From an uncultured Granulicatella sp. (GTDB lineage Bacteria; Bacillota; Bacilli; Lactobacillales; Aerococcaceae): a DNA stretch of 16,486 nucleotides. Below are positions 1 through 8,233 of the stretch, in pieces (the first letter of the stretch is position 1; each line of letters begins with the position of its first letter). The stretch lies in the NCBI RefSeq assembly GCF_938030755.1, contig NZ_CALHIF010000083.1, positions 1 through 16,486 of the forward strand. Direction: 5' to 3'. The position numbers were made by a program, and so were the translations under genes. The notes under the pieces were generated by a model. It had not been told where the DNA came from. It saw only the letters and a program-made list of their open reading frames with translations, and made no database searches.

Positions 1-21
1 CCTACACATTTGGTTCGTCTT

Positions 22-174
22 CTTTGTTCAGTTTTCAAAGGTCAATCGTTGTTTTGCAACAACTTTGATATCATATCACGCGTTCATTTTCTTTGCAAGA
101 AATATGATTCGATGTTTTTTAACATCTTGCGCGACAACGTTTAATAATTTACCACAGGAAGAAAGAGACGTCAA
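22..174 (-). promoter_or_regulatory. tandem P1/P2 promoters and boxA-like leader of an rRNA operon
   Basis: Read on the minus strand there are two consecutive sigma-A promoters. P1 is TTGACG (169-174) and TAAATT (146-151) with a 17-nt spacer. P2 is TTGCAA (93-98) and TATGAT (70-75), also with a 17-nt spacer. Downstream comes a small hairpin (GTTGTT 48-53 pairing with AACAAC 58-63), then a CTTTGAAAACTGAACAAAG element at 22-40. That last element is typical of the antitermination (boxA-type) leader just before rRNA genes in Bacillales. The rRNA genes themselves lie outside the window to the left. Tandem P1/P2 promoters are the usual arrangement for Firmicute rrn operons. The same motif also occurs in rRNA spacers, but the two upstream promoters favour the operon start. 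Confidence 0.72.
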
Positions 175-205
175 CGAATAACTACTCGATTTTTGAAAAA
201 AATTG

Positions 206-234
206 TATAATCGAGAAAACGACTGCAAGGAGGG
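206..234 (+). promoter_or_regulatory. -10 element and ribosome binding site of the pseudouridine synthase gene
   Basis: A perfect TATAAT lies at 206-211. An AAGGAGGG ribosome binding site follows, three bases before the ATG at 238, and it fixes the start. No convincing -35 is seen at the right distance: TTGAAA at 193-198 is too close. The promoter is divergent from the rRNA operon promoters on the other strand, less than 40 bp away. Confidence 0.55.
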
Positions 235-237
235 CCT

Positions 238-951
238 ATGAGACTCGAACATCTATTAATGAAACATCTGGTGCTGAGCCGCCGTGAAATGAAGAAACTC
301 ATCAAGAACGAAGCTGTCTTAATCGATGGTGTTTCGGCCACTCACGTCAGCAATAATGTCGACGCAACCCTGCAAGTCATCACGGTGAACGGTACTCAGA
401 TTCACGACGACAGCCAGAAGTACTACATGCTGAATAAACCTCAAGGCATCATCTCCGCTACGACCGATAAGGAACATACGACCGTCATCGACCTCTTCTC
501 AAAAGAGAACGTTGAAGGCCTCTACCCGCTTGGACGACTCGATGGGGATACCGAGGGACTGCTGCTTGTGACAAATAATGGTCCGCTGGGTTATCGCATG
601 TTAAACCCCGACCAACATATCGAGAAGGAATATTATGTAGAAGTCAACGGCCCGCTTGACAAAGATGCCGTAGAAACCTTCAAACGCGGCGTCACTTTCC
701 ACGGTGGGTATCAATGCAAAACTAGTTCGCTTACGATAATAGAAAGTAGCGGCAGCTTAAGCCGTGCGACCGTCACAATCTCTGAAGGGAAATTCCATCA
801 AGTGAAGAAGATGTTTCTATGCGTTGGTGTGAAAGTGACGTATCTTAAACGCATTCGCTTTGGAGAGTTTGTGTTAGATGAATCGCTGGCTCCTGGGGAA
901 TACCGAGAACTAAACGAAGCAGAACTTGAACTTGTTAAGACGTATTTCTAA
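238..951 (+). CDS. rsuA: RsuA-family 16S rRNA pseudouridine synthase
   Basis: This enzyme isomerises a uridine of 16S rRNA to pseudouridine; E. coli RsuA acts on U516 in the cytoplasmic small-subunit precursor. At 237 residues the length is normal for RsuA. An N-terminal S4 RNA-binding domain spans about residues 1-55 (MRLEHLLMKHLVLSRREMKK, with the IDG segment at 29-31). The catalytic domain starts near YYMLNKPQG (62-70) and contains the GRLDGDTEGLLL signature, with D102 of GRLD as the catalytic aspartate. The GKFHQVKKMF segment near residues 183-192 is the usual RsuA/RluB motif near the C-terminus. The start is set by AAGGAGGG just upstream. It is a single-gene unit ending in a hairpin, and its position beside an rRNA operon suits an rRNA-modifying enzyme, though that may be chance. 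RluB and RluE/RluF paralogues are alternatives, but the short length favours RsuA. Confidence 0.9.
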   Translation: MRLEHLLMKHLVLSRREMKKLIKNEAVLIDGVSATHVSNNVDATLQVITVNGTQIHDDSQKYYMLNKPQGIISATTDKEHTTVIDLFSKENVEGLYPLGRLDGDTEGLLLVTNNGPLGYRMLNPDQHIEKEYYVEVNGPLDKDAVETFKRGVTFHGGYQCKTSSLTIIESSGSLSRATVTISEGKFHQVKKMFLCVGVKVTYLKRIRFGEFVLDESLAPGEYRELNEAELELVKTYF

Positions 952-957
952 AAAGCA

Positions 958-997
958 AAATGTAACATAAAAGTTACGTAACTTATATGTTACATTT
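958..997 (+). terminator. AT-rich hairpin after the pseudouridine synthase gene
   Basis: Two 18-base arms (958-975 and 980-997) pair with a single mismatch around a 4-base loop, starting 7 bases after the stop codon. The right arm ends in ATTT with no long T tract beyond it. The stem is AT-rich, so this could be a weak terminator or an mRNA-end stabiliser. Confidence 0.55.
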
Positions 998-1084
998 CGG
1001 TTGTTCAACACTGAAAATTTCGCCTTAGCCAATCAAACGGATCCATTTCACAATCGTAAAGAGATAGAAATCACTCTTAAAAAG

Positions 1085-1093
1085 TGGTATAAT
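1085..1093 (+). promoter_or_regulatory. extended -10 promoter of the EXLDI-family gene
   Basis: TGGTATAAT is a TGn extended -10 with a perfect TATAAT at 1088-1093, about 47 bp before the start codon. No good -35 is seen 17 bases upstream, as often holds for extended -10 promoters. A GGAGGT ribosome binding site follows at about 1128-1133. Confidence 0.6.
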
Positions 1094-1139
1094 AGAAGTA
1101 ACAGCATATCATCCAGTTGACTATTTTGGAGGTAAGGTT

Positions 1140-1508
1140 ATGGATTATGAAGTGATTAAACTTAACGTTTCAAATGATAAAATTCGAGAATATAAGCAAT
1201 TCGAGGGATTAAAATTATATTCAGCTATAATTAAGTCTCAAGATGAACGGACTCTGACGAATAAAAGAATTTACGTTACGAAAAAGAATAACTATGTTTA
1301 TTACGAACGAACCGATACGAATTGGAATTATTGGTCAAATCCAAAAAATCATCAGTCTTCATTCATACCTGATGAAGAAAACCACCATATTCTCTTTGAA
1401 GTCGCACCTGACTTAAGTGCGTTCTCCAAGTATTTAGGGGAAGAACTGATTCAAAAAATTCAGATCAAACAACAGAATGGTGAAATCATCGAAAAATTAG
1501 ATATTTAA
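1140..1508 (+). CDS. EXLDI-family small protein, function unknown
   Basis: A 122-residue soluble protein with no signal peptide or membrane segment. It ends in EKLDI, the E-x-L-D-I C-terminal signature that names the EXLDI protein family (TIGR04342). It also has an aromatic-rich centre (YYERTDTNWNYWSN) and an FEVAPDLSAFSKYLGEEL segment typical of that family. No enzymatic motif is seen and the family's function is not known to me. The start is supported by GGAGGT six bases upstream. The gene is transcribed alone from an extended -10 promoter and ends before a terminator shared with the convergent acyl-CoA dehydrogenase gene. Family assignment is from recall of the terminal motif, so moderately sure. 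Confidence 0.72.
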   Translation: MDYEVIKLNVSNDKIREYKQFEGLKLYSAIIKSQDERTLTNKRIYVTKKNNYVYYERTDTNWNYWSNPKNHQSSFIPDEENHHILFEVAPDLSAFSKYLGEELIQKIQIKQQNGEIIEKLDI

Positions 1509-1571
1509 TAACAGTGGATTCACAAATACGGATACACCCATATAATCCACTGAACTTGTTTAAATACAAAT

Positions 1572-1600
1572 AAGCTCGCCTGCACTACGCAAGCGAGCTT
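1572..1600. terminator. rho-independent terminator between convergent genes
   Basis: A GC-rich hairpin with 12-base arms (1572-1583 and 1589-1600, one mismatch) and loop ACTAC, followed on the plus strand by TT and a T-rich stretch. It sits between the stop of the EXLDI gene (+) and the stop of the acyl-CoA dehydrogenase gene (-) and may serve both. Confidence 0.75.
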
Positions 1601-1619
1601 TTCTACTATATAAATAAAA

Positions 1620-2756
1620 TTATTGGATAGGTCCTAAGAGAATATTCGCCCACGCATCATGCAATGACTCTTGGTCACTTGGTTGGAACAAGCCAGCCAA
1701 CACATCGCGGTATAAGCGAGATAATTCTGTACGGTTAAAGTACGAACTACCGCCGCTGGCACGAACGATTTCTTCCACGGCCTTCTTCGATACTTCCACA
1801 GAACGGTTCTTAATCGAAGACAAGCGAGGCAACCAGATGAAGCTGTATTCCGTGCTTGCTTCTAGCGTATCGCTCAACTCGTTAATTTGCGGTTGAATGC
1901 CGTCTAGCATAATCGCCGCTTCCGCAATTCTCCAGCGAATGTTTTTATCGTTGGCATAAGGCGCATCATTGGATACAGAGTGACGAGTTTTCACCGTTTC
2001 AACTCCGATTTCTAGCGCACGTTTCCCGATACCAAAGTACGTTGCCGCAAGTAAAATCTCGAAGTACGCGAAAATACCAAACACCACTGGATCAAAGCTT
2101 GGTCCAGGAGCCACTTTCGTTAAAATTTGCTCCTCTGCTGCAAAAATCCCTTTCAACTCCACGCTGTTTGATTGCGTCGCACGCATGCCCATTGTATCCC
2201 AGTCTTCTTTCACCAAGAACGTTTCTTTGTCTGGTGTTAAATACGCGAATACTGACAGTGGTGACTCCCCTGTATTATCTTGCCCAAATGAAACTAACTT
2301 ATCGCAATATTTTCCCATAGATAAGAAGACTTTCTTGCCGTAGAAACGATACGCACCGTCTGCTTCTGGGCGAGCCTCAGAAATCGAACCGAATAACACA
2401 CGGTCATTCGAAGGTTCAGAAATCCCAAACGCCAACAACTTGCCTTCTGCTGCATCGCGAAGGATTTGTTCTCCCTTCTTGTTGCCAAAACGAACCATGT
2501 GCTTGCCAAGGCCGACAATAATTTGGTGCATATTCACCCCAAGCGCAGTCCCTGGAGCCGCCATCGCAAGACGCGTTTGTTCTTGCGCAATCTCTTTCAG
2601 TGTGAGACCGAATCCGCCGTACTCTTTTGGCACGAACGCCTTCAAGTATCCCGCCTCTTTTAGCGATGCATAGTCTTCCGCAGGCCACGCATTCCCTTTG
2701 TCATAACGCGGTGCACGCTCATGAATTTCTTGTAATAACTCTTCCGATAAAAACAT
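1620..2756 (-). CDS. acyl-CoA dehydrogenase family flavoprotein
   Basis: This is an FAD-dependent acyl-CoA dehydrogenase-fold protein of 378 residues, the normal family length. The N-terminal helical domain carries YGGFGLTLKEIAQEQTRLA (about 46-64) and GTALGVNMHQ (69-78). The middle beta domain begins at FGISEPSNDR (110-119), the segment that contacts flavin and substrate. The C-terminal helical domain has RASGGSSYFNRTELSRLYRD, which corresponds to the usual GGxGY-like region. The ending YRDVLAGLFQPSDQESLHDAW resembles the YdbM-like and DszC/HpaH-like subgroup more than classical beta-oxidation enzymes. Substrate is therefore uncertain: an acyl-CoA, or a flavin monooxygenase role. The start is preceded by AAGGAGGG at ideal spacing. 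It is monocistronic with its own promoter and looks like a core gene by composition. Confidence 0.82.
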   Translation of the reverse strand: MFLSEELLQEIHERAPRYDKGNAWPAEDYASLKEAGYLKAFVPKEYGGFGLTLKEIAQEQTRLAMAAPGTALGVNMHQIIVGLGKHMVRFGNKKGEQILRDAAEGKLLAFGISEPSNDRVLFGSISEARPEADGAYRFYGKKVFLSMGKYCDKLVSFGQDNTGESPLSVFAYLTPDKETFLVKEDWDTMGMRATQSNSVELKGIFAAEEQILTKVAPGPSFDPVVFGIFAYFEILLAATYFGIGKRALEIGVETVKTRHSVSNDAPYANDKNIRWRIAEAAIMLDGIQPQINELSDTLEASTEYSFIWLPRLSSIKNRSVEVSKKAVEEIVRASGGSSYFNRTELSRLYRDVLAGLFQPSDQESLHDAWANILLGPIQ

Positions 2757-2786
2757 AAAAACCCTCCTTAATGGTTGTACATCGTT

Positions 2787-2816
2787 AGTATACGATTAGG
2801 GGCGGGTGGATGGCAA
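2787..2816 (-). promoter_or_regulatory. sigma-A promoter of the acyl-CoA dehydrogenase gene
   Basis: On the minus strand, TTGCCA (2811-2816) and TATACT (2787-2792) are separated by 18 bases and lie 30-60 bp before the start codon. Just upstream, 2832-2849 is a perfect 18-bp palindrome (TGCAAGAA/TTCTTGCA). It could be a regulator site placed about 15 bp upstream of the -35; that role is a guess. Confidence 0.6.
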
Positions 2817-2854
2817 ACGTAAGACAACGGTTGCAAGAAAATTCTTGCATTAAA

Positions 2855-2887
2855 AAGCACATAACTTAGGTGGCAAGTTATGTGCTT
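2855..2887 (-). terminator. terminator of the AbiH/STAND defence operon
   Basis: A perfect 13-bp stem (2855-2867 and 2875-2887) with a 7-base loop, followed on the minus strand by TTTTT. It lies 60 bp after the STAND gene stop and closes the minus-strand operon that starts near 8232 or 8563. The reverse orientation lacks a T tract. Confidence 0.8.
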
Positions 2888-2947
2888 GGTTAAATTTCTT
2901 GGGTGTTTCTACTTCAAGTGAGTGATTTTATACAAAGTACCTAGATT

Positions 2948-5900
2948 TTAATAATCATCATTTCCGTTGTTATAATCATCTAATTCCGCTTCTTCTATCT
3001 CTTTTTTTAAAATCCTTATTAAATCCATTACATAACTCTTGTGTTCAATGTAATCAATTCCTTTTAATATATCCTTCAGAGACTCTAGGAATTCAATTTT
3101 TTCTAGAATGATTGGGATTTTACTACCACTCCAAAATTCCGATTTTGGAAATAAATATATCTTTTTAAAGTCCGCTATATTTTTATTATATTTTAAAAAT
3201 TTTAATATAAATTCAAGCTTCCAATCCTCCCTCACTGTAGCTATAATACCTATTATTTTTTTACACTGCTCAATATTTATCGCAGTTTCCTTTAATTTGT
3301 CTGATAACCATCTTTTTTGTCTACTTGAAATTTTCTCATCATCATTCTTAATAAATAATAAATCAACTAGCCTACCGATATAGTCACTTCTATTCTCTGA
3401 AAAAACACTATATGCATAATCTATATATTGTCGCCAACCTTTATTTTTCCAAATTAAATTAACAATATTGTGAACATATTCTTTAGGAATTTGATTGTTA
3501 TTAACCGCTTTAACATATTCACCCCATATACTTGGATTTTGCAGAAAAATTGTAGCAAAAATTTTCCCATTATAGTCAATATGTGGATTTGTTTTAATAG
3601 CTTGTAGATAAATTAAATTTAAATTGTCTATATTTTCTCCGGAAATACTTATCAATAAATTTATATCTTCTTCTCGATACACATTATTTAAAAATACTTC
3701 GGATAATTCAATACTTTCTCTAATTTTTCCAATCACGAATTCCTTTATTTCAGAATCTCTACTACCATATATAAACAATCTATGAATAGAAGGGATGCAT
3801 TCCACTTTTGATCCCAAATTAGAGTTTAAAAAATTTTTATAATCTTTCACTATTTCTTGTGTGATTTCCGTCTCATTTATATTTTCCCAAATATGATTAA
3901 GCCATGCTACTTTTCGTGAAAAATTAAATTTACTAATTAATTTGTAAGTTTCATGATATCCCTTGGAATTCAACAAGAACATAACTTGTTTAACACCTAA
4001 TAAACCTAACGGTGTATCATTTTCAAAATAGAGAGAGAGAACTTCTATATATTTATTTATATCTTTTTCTAAAAGTTCAAAGACTGTATCTAGTCCTGCT
4101 TGAAATTTCCAACAATTTGATTTGCTGATTTCTCTCTCTAACAAATTGAATAACATGAACATTTTTTTGTAGTCATTAATATTATAATCACTGATTTCTG
4201 TTTCAATATTTTCTAAACATTTTTCGTCTTCTTCAGAAAAACTAAAAACATTTTCCCTGCAACTAAGTAATTTATACATTTTAAATTCAGGATTTGCCAT
4301 TGGATTTGGGATATCTTTACCTAATTTCATACCTAATTGACGAAAACTTGTTTCATATTTATCCAAAATTTTTGCATCATAAAAATCAATATTCATTTCA
4401 TCAATATAGTATAGTATAATTGCATCAAAATCAGACTTTAGAAAATATTGGGCATCTTCACCTTTCAAACGTCTAGCATATACCTTTATAACAATATTAT
4501 TGATGATTTCTCGATATTCCCTATTCTTTTTTAACATACCTAATTTGCGCCAAATTTGATTTCTAAGTTCTTTTACTTCGTTATTAAAACCTAATGTTAA
4601 AACCACATAAGTTATGGTTTGGTTATTAACATCATATTCGGTAAAAGAGCTTTCTAATTCTAATGCTTTTTCTGCTACTTTAATATATAAAATAGTTTCA
4701 TTATAATTACTACCTTCATTTGTTGCTTCCCATAATTTTTTTAGTAAGGTAGTTTCCTTGAAATATCTATAATTATCGGAATCTTTATCAAATAAAAAAT
4801 TATGATTAATTACAAAGAAAAAATCTTCTATTAAATCGGGTCTCTTTTTAAAATAAATTAGCAACAATTCTATAGAAAGTTCAAAGTTCTCTGTATACTT
4901 AAATCCTCCTAATACTTTGATTATTATATTTGTGACTTGATTCGTTTTATTCAGAGATTCCAAATTATATAACTGTAAATCAAAGTCAGTTTGTTTTTGT
5001 TGACTAATATAATCTTTTATATATGCTAAAGACTTTTCTTGATTTATTAGATGGAACGATTCCAGATATTCAGTAAATTGTTCTTGCGGAGCAGTTTCCC
5101 AAGCTGATATAATTGAACGTTCAACTTCCTTCATTAGGTCAGTTGAGTGGAAAATAGAAATCAAAGTATTCAAAGTATACACAACTTTATTTTTATACCT
5201 TGGAAAAGTCCAATTAATAAATTTTTCTAAATTAATCAACTTTTTCTCCCATAGAACACGATAAAGAATATAATTTCCTAAACTTTGATCAGATATTTTC
5301 TTTATTTTATGTTTAAACCAATCAATTAACTCTAAATCATATAATTTTTCGACTGATTCTTTTTCAGTAAGCATATTTCCATAATGATTTTTTAAGTCGT
5401 TATAGAATTGATTTTTATCTTCTCTCACATTACCTGCTATAGTAATCATAAAAAGAACAAAAATATCACTCTGGCTAAGATTAGTATCACTCAGTACATC
5501 CCCGTAATACTCTCGAAAAATATCCTCAGCATTACTAATGGAAGGGTATCCTTTATTTAACGCATTTATACCAGCCAAATATGCAAGTCTTGCATTCCCA
5601 TTAGCGATTTCTGATATTTTATCTAAATAATCAATATTTTTGATTCCTAAGTTTTCTACCAAAATATTTCTTATTTCTTCTTTTTCAAAAACTTCTACCT
5701 TTATAACATTTAGATTTAAATTTACATTTCTTTTTACTTTTGATATTACTACGTTAGAGGCATAATCTCTCACAGTAATTAATATTCTAATTTCGTAGTC
5801 TTTAGACTTCGAAAATAATTGTGTTAATATATTCCCTATTCGCTCCAGCAAATTTGCATCATCTAACATCAATAAATATCTTCCAGGTCTATCAATGTAA

Positions 5901-6643
5901 TATTTAATATCTTCATATAGAAAATTTCCATTATTTAAAATACAGTAGACGGTATATTCTTCTTTTTTCTTTCTACATACTTCCAAGGCTAACCTTGTTT
6001 TCCCAACTCCAGAAGCTCCAGTTAAAATTGTGACTAAATTTTCATCTATACTCTCACAGATTTCGTTAAATAAGCTCTCACGATAATGAAATTCACATTT
6101 TAATGGCGCATTCAGTTTTCTTGAATCATACTCTTCTGCAAAATCTTCAACATCAAAAAATTGATTTGTATCAATTGAGATTCCTAAGTGACTTTTGGCT
6201 ATATGTGGATAACGCAGCCAAAGATCATGCGACAACGTATCAATACCTATTAATTCCACTTCCACATCTTTAGCAGCTTCTTCTATTTGAACACGATCCT
6301 CAATGGTTATATTTGTAGAAGCATGTCCGCAAATGATTTTACTTATTTGAACTTTATCAAACGGTATAGTCTCATTATTAACATTTGATAAAATATCCTC
6401 TATCATTTTTTGTACAAACTTCTTTTGGATGGTTCCATAATTTATTAAGATATATTGCCCATTCTCTGCCTGAACATAAGAGTCTGGAACACCTTTTTTC
6501 GATTTATTCGTACCTAATTGAACACCTAACGTCTGGATATTATTAAAACCAAATCTTTTATATAAATATTCATCAAATAATTTCTGGAATGCTCCCCCTT
6601 CCAATTCGAGTATTTTATTTTGAATCTCATTTATATAACTCAT
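2948..6643 (-). CDS. STAND NTPase, Avs-like, with degenerate PD-(D/E)XK-type N-terminus
   Basis: A 1231-residue protein of the signal-transduction NTPase class that includes bacterial Avs-type phage sensors. Residues 1-150 look like the Mrr/PD-(D/E)XK-like domain found in many such proteins: GVPD (51-54), then a strand YILINYGT (64-71). From recall, relatives have an acidic residue where N68 sits (a VEYTT-like motif), so nuclease activity may be lost. The NTPase core has Walker A GASGVGKT (209-216), Walker B YLLMLDDAN (256-264) and ILITVRD (287-293), the STAND sensor strand. From about residue 400 to the end the protein is helix-rich with repeat-like character, the probable sensor region; no transmembrane segment is seen. 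It is the last gene of an operon with AbiH 46 bp upstream. The gene is strongly AT-rich, unlike the flanking core genes, a sign of transfer. Expected role: ATP-dependent oligomerisation on sensing a phage protein. Confidence 0.8.
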   Translation of the reverse strand: MSYINEIQNKILELEGGAFQKLFDEYLYKRFGFNNIQTLGVQLGTNKSKKGVPDSYVQAENGQYILINYGTIQKKFVQKMIEDILSNVNNETIPFDKVQISKIICGHASTNITIEDRVQIEEAAKDVEVELIGIDTLSHDLWLRYPHIAKSHLGISIDTNQFFDVEDFAEEYDSRKLNAPLKCEFHYRESLFNEICESIDENLVTILTGASGVGKTRLALEVCRKKKEEYTVYCILNNGNFLYEDIKYYIDRPGRYLLMLDDANLLERIGNILTQLFSKSKDYEIRILITVRDYASNVVISKVKRNVNLNLNVIKVEVFEKEEIRNILVENLGIKNIDYLDKISEIANGNARLAYLAGINALNKGYPSISNAEDIFREYYGDVLSDTNLSQSDIFVLFMITIAGNVREDKNQFYNDLKNHYGNMLTEKESVEKLYDLELIDWFKHKIKKISDQSLGNYILYRVLWEKKLINLEKFINWTFPRYKNKVVYTLNTLISIFHSTDLMKEVERSIISAWETAPQEQFTEYLESFHLINQEKSLAYIKDYISQQKQTDFDLQLYNLESLNKTNQVTNIIIKVLGGFKYTENFELSIELLLIYFKKRPDLIEDFFFVINHNFLFDKDSDNYRYFKETTLLKKLWEATNEGSNYNETILYIKVAEKALELESSFTEYDVNNQTITYVVLTLGFNNEVKELRNQIWRKLGMLKKNREYREIINNIVIKVYARRLKGEDAQYFLKSDFDAIILYYIDEMNIDFYDAKILDKYETSFRQLGMKLGKDIPNPMANPEFKMYKLLSCRENVFSFSEEDEKCLENIETEISDYNINDYKKMFMLFNLLEREISKSNCWKFQAGLDTVFELLEKDINKYIEVLSLYFENDTPLGLLGVKQVMFLLNSKGYHETYKLISKFNFSRKVAWLNHIWENINETEITQEIVKDYKNFLNSNLGSKVECIPSIHRLFIYGSRDSEIKEFVIGKIRESIELSEVFLNNVYREEDINLLISISGENIDNLNLIYLQAIKTNPHIDYNGKIFATIFLQNPSIWGEYVKAVNNNQIPKEYVHNIVNLIWKNKGWRQYIDYAYSVFSENRSDYIGRLVDLLFIKNDDEKISSRQKRWLSDKLKETAINIEQCKKIIGIIATVREDWKLEFILKFLKYNKNIADFKKIYLFPKSEFWSGSKIPIILEKIEFLESLKDILKGIDYIEHKSYVMDLIRILKKEIEEAELDDYNNGNDDY

Positions 6644-6689
6644 TTATTCACCGTCCTAACTTTCCTCCTACTTACTCCTAAAAACTACA

Positions 6690-7607
6690 CTATTTCATTG
6701 TTTCAACAGGATAAATATAACTATTCATTATTCTCTCTTTGTCTATTAATTTTTGTACATCCCTTTCTTGCTTCTCACCTCTAACATAGAAGTCCCAATT
6801 AGCATTAGGAAATTGTTTATTCAAAAAATTGAAGTACTCAAAATCAATAGCACAAGAGTGACCAAAAACAATAATAGTTTCGACTTCAAGATGATTTTTC
6901 TCTAAAAAATCAATAAGTAAATCCACGTTGACGGGTTTAGAAAAAGTCTTACATTTGTTTATCAATTCTCTATAAGCAGTAGCTATGTAATAATCTTCTA
7001 TTTGGTTTACAAAATCATCAATATCAAGTATAGCATAAGGGCCTTTGCCTTTTTGTCTAACATCATAATAATATTTTTCAGGTTTAAAATCCCCTTCAGG
7101 AAAACCCAGTTCTAGATTATTTTTCCCAACTTCACCATGAATGTGTATAATTCGCTCTTCTGGAATGTTATAAACATTTTCTAATGTATGAGTATAATTA
7201 AATGAAATATAGTAACCATTAGAATCTAAAAGTTCTTCAAAAAATCCCATTCTATCGACATTCTCTAAATAAGCATCCGCTTTTCTAGCAAATTCAGCCA
7301 CTGCTTCTTTTAAGTTTCCATTTATACTGACTTGATTGATAATATCATCTCGATCACTTTCTCTGTCTGATAAATAGTCCGGGGCATACCCTTCAAAAAT
7401 TTCTTCCAAAATATTAAAATCCGGTCTGCCCAATAAATTTTCAAAATCAGACCAAATATCCTCATTTTTAGTCTGATATAAGTCCCAAAAACACTGGTAT
7501 CTACTCTCATATTTTAAAGCTATATTTTTAAAATCAGGATTAAAAGTAGAAGGAATTTTATGTGCTAAATCAAATCCGTTTCCTATCATATATAATTTAC
7601 TTTTCAT
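6690..7607 (-). CDS. abiH: AbiH-family abortive infection protein
   Basis: The 305-residue sequence starts with LYMIGNGFDLAHKIP, the hallmark GNGFDLAH (9-16) of the AbiH family (PF14253), first known from a lactococcal phage-resistance gene. WSDFENLLG (52-60), ISFNYTHTLE (134-143), IIHIHGE (153-159) and FGHSCAID (248-255) are further family-type motifs. The combination GNGxD, FNYT, HxHG and GHSxxD resembles the layout of SIR2-like domains, which suggests a nucleotide-binding fold; this is my inference, and AbiH's biochemical activity is not established. The gene overlaps the upstream 211-aa gene by 11 bases, so they are translationally coupled, and it precedes the STAND gene in the same AT-rich operon. 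No membrane segments. Confidence 0.87.
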   Translation of the reverse strand: MKSKLYMIGNGFDLAHKIPSTFNPDFKNIALKYESRYQCFWDLYQTKNEDIWSDFENLLGRPDFNILEEIFEGYAPDYLSDRESDRDDIINQVSINGNLKEAVAEFARKADAYLENVDRMGFFEELLDSNGYYISFNYTHTLENVYNIPEERIIHIHGEVGKNNLELGFPEGDFKPEKYYYDVRQKGKGPYAILDIDDFVNQIEDYYIATAYRELINKCKTFSKPVNVDLLIDFLEKNHLEVETIIVFGHSCAIDFEYFNFLNKQFPNANWDFYVRGEKQERDVQKLIDKERIMNSYIYPVETMK

Positions 7608-8232
7608 CTTTATGCCTTCTTTCGAGTAATTTCTGGTTTTTATTATCTTTTAAAGCACTAGTTATCATCTTATCCCAATCTTCTTCAGAATAATTATAGT
7701 TTCTATGTGAGTATTTATTTAATATTGGAAGCCCTGCTTTTAGAAGATATTCACCAATGTACATTTCCACACCATTCCTACATTGAAGAATATTATCTGT
7801 ATATTGATCTGGGCCCGCTCCATAGCGTCCCATGGTAGGTCTTAAATTTTTTACGTAGATAAGAATTGTTTTGTTACTCCATTTTTTATCTACTCCGTCT
7901 AATATCCTTGCGTTCAAATTATTTTTAGACCTTCCATAGTCATGCCCTGCACCTACTACAATTACGTAACCGTCTTTAGTAAATTGAATAAAGAAACGCT
8001 CCCCATCTTTTCTACTAATAGTTTCATTTAAATCAACAACCTCAATAGTATAAGAGATTGGCTTTTTACATTTAGGTTTCTTAGAATATCCCGGCTTTCC
8101 TTCTAACTTACTCAAGCATTTATCTACATGATCTTTCACTTCATTCAAACATTCATCAAGAGTTTTTGCGATTTTTCCTTTACACATATTTGTCGCGTCC
8201 TCAATTCGTTTTTCCAAAGTTCCCTTTTTCAT
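7597..8232 (-). CDS. uncharacterised 211-aa protein, first gene of the AbiH/STAND block
   Basis: I do not recognise the family. The protein is soluble and lysine-rich, with four cysteines near the N-terminus (C18, C28, C39, C55). A mostly helical first 45 residues precedes a beta-rich core: YTIEVVDL (61-68), FFIQFTKDGYVIVVGAGHDYGR (about 80-101). Next come TILIYVKNL (122-130) and VEMYIGEYLLKAGLPILNKY (155-174). The last segment, with an acidic residue before YLL-x-x-G-x-PILN, is reminiscent of the C-terminal E..LI...P.LN motif of GIY-YIG nucleases, and GYVIVVGAGHDYGR could be a distorted YIG/R region. The match is weak. AAGGGG four bases before the ATG supports the start. It begins one base after the upstream stop codon and overlaps abiH by 11 bases. 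It is likely a functional partner of AbiH or an independent defence factor. Confidence 0.78.
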   Translation of the reverse strand: MKKGTLEKRIEDATNMCKGKIAKTLDECLNEVKDHVDKCLSKLEGKPGYSKKPKCKKPISYTIEVVDLNETISRKDGERFFIQFTKDGYVIVVGAGHDYGRSKNNLNARILDGVDKKWSNKTILIYVKNLRPTMGRYGAGPDQYTDNILQCRNGVEMYIGEYLLKAGLPILNKYSHRNYNYSEEDWDKMITSALKDNKNQKLLERRHKDEK

Positions 8233-8233
8233 T

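Noticed and set aside
2042..2688. Several overlapping open frames inside the acyl-CoA dehydrogenase gene
   Set aside because: They are out-of-frame shadows in a GC-richer coding region; only the 378-residue frame shows family motifs.
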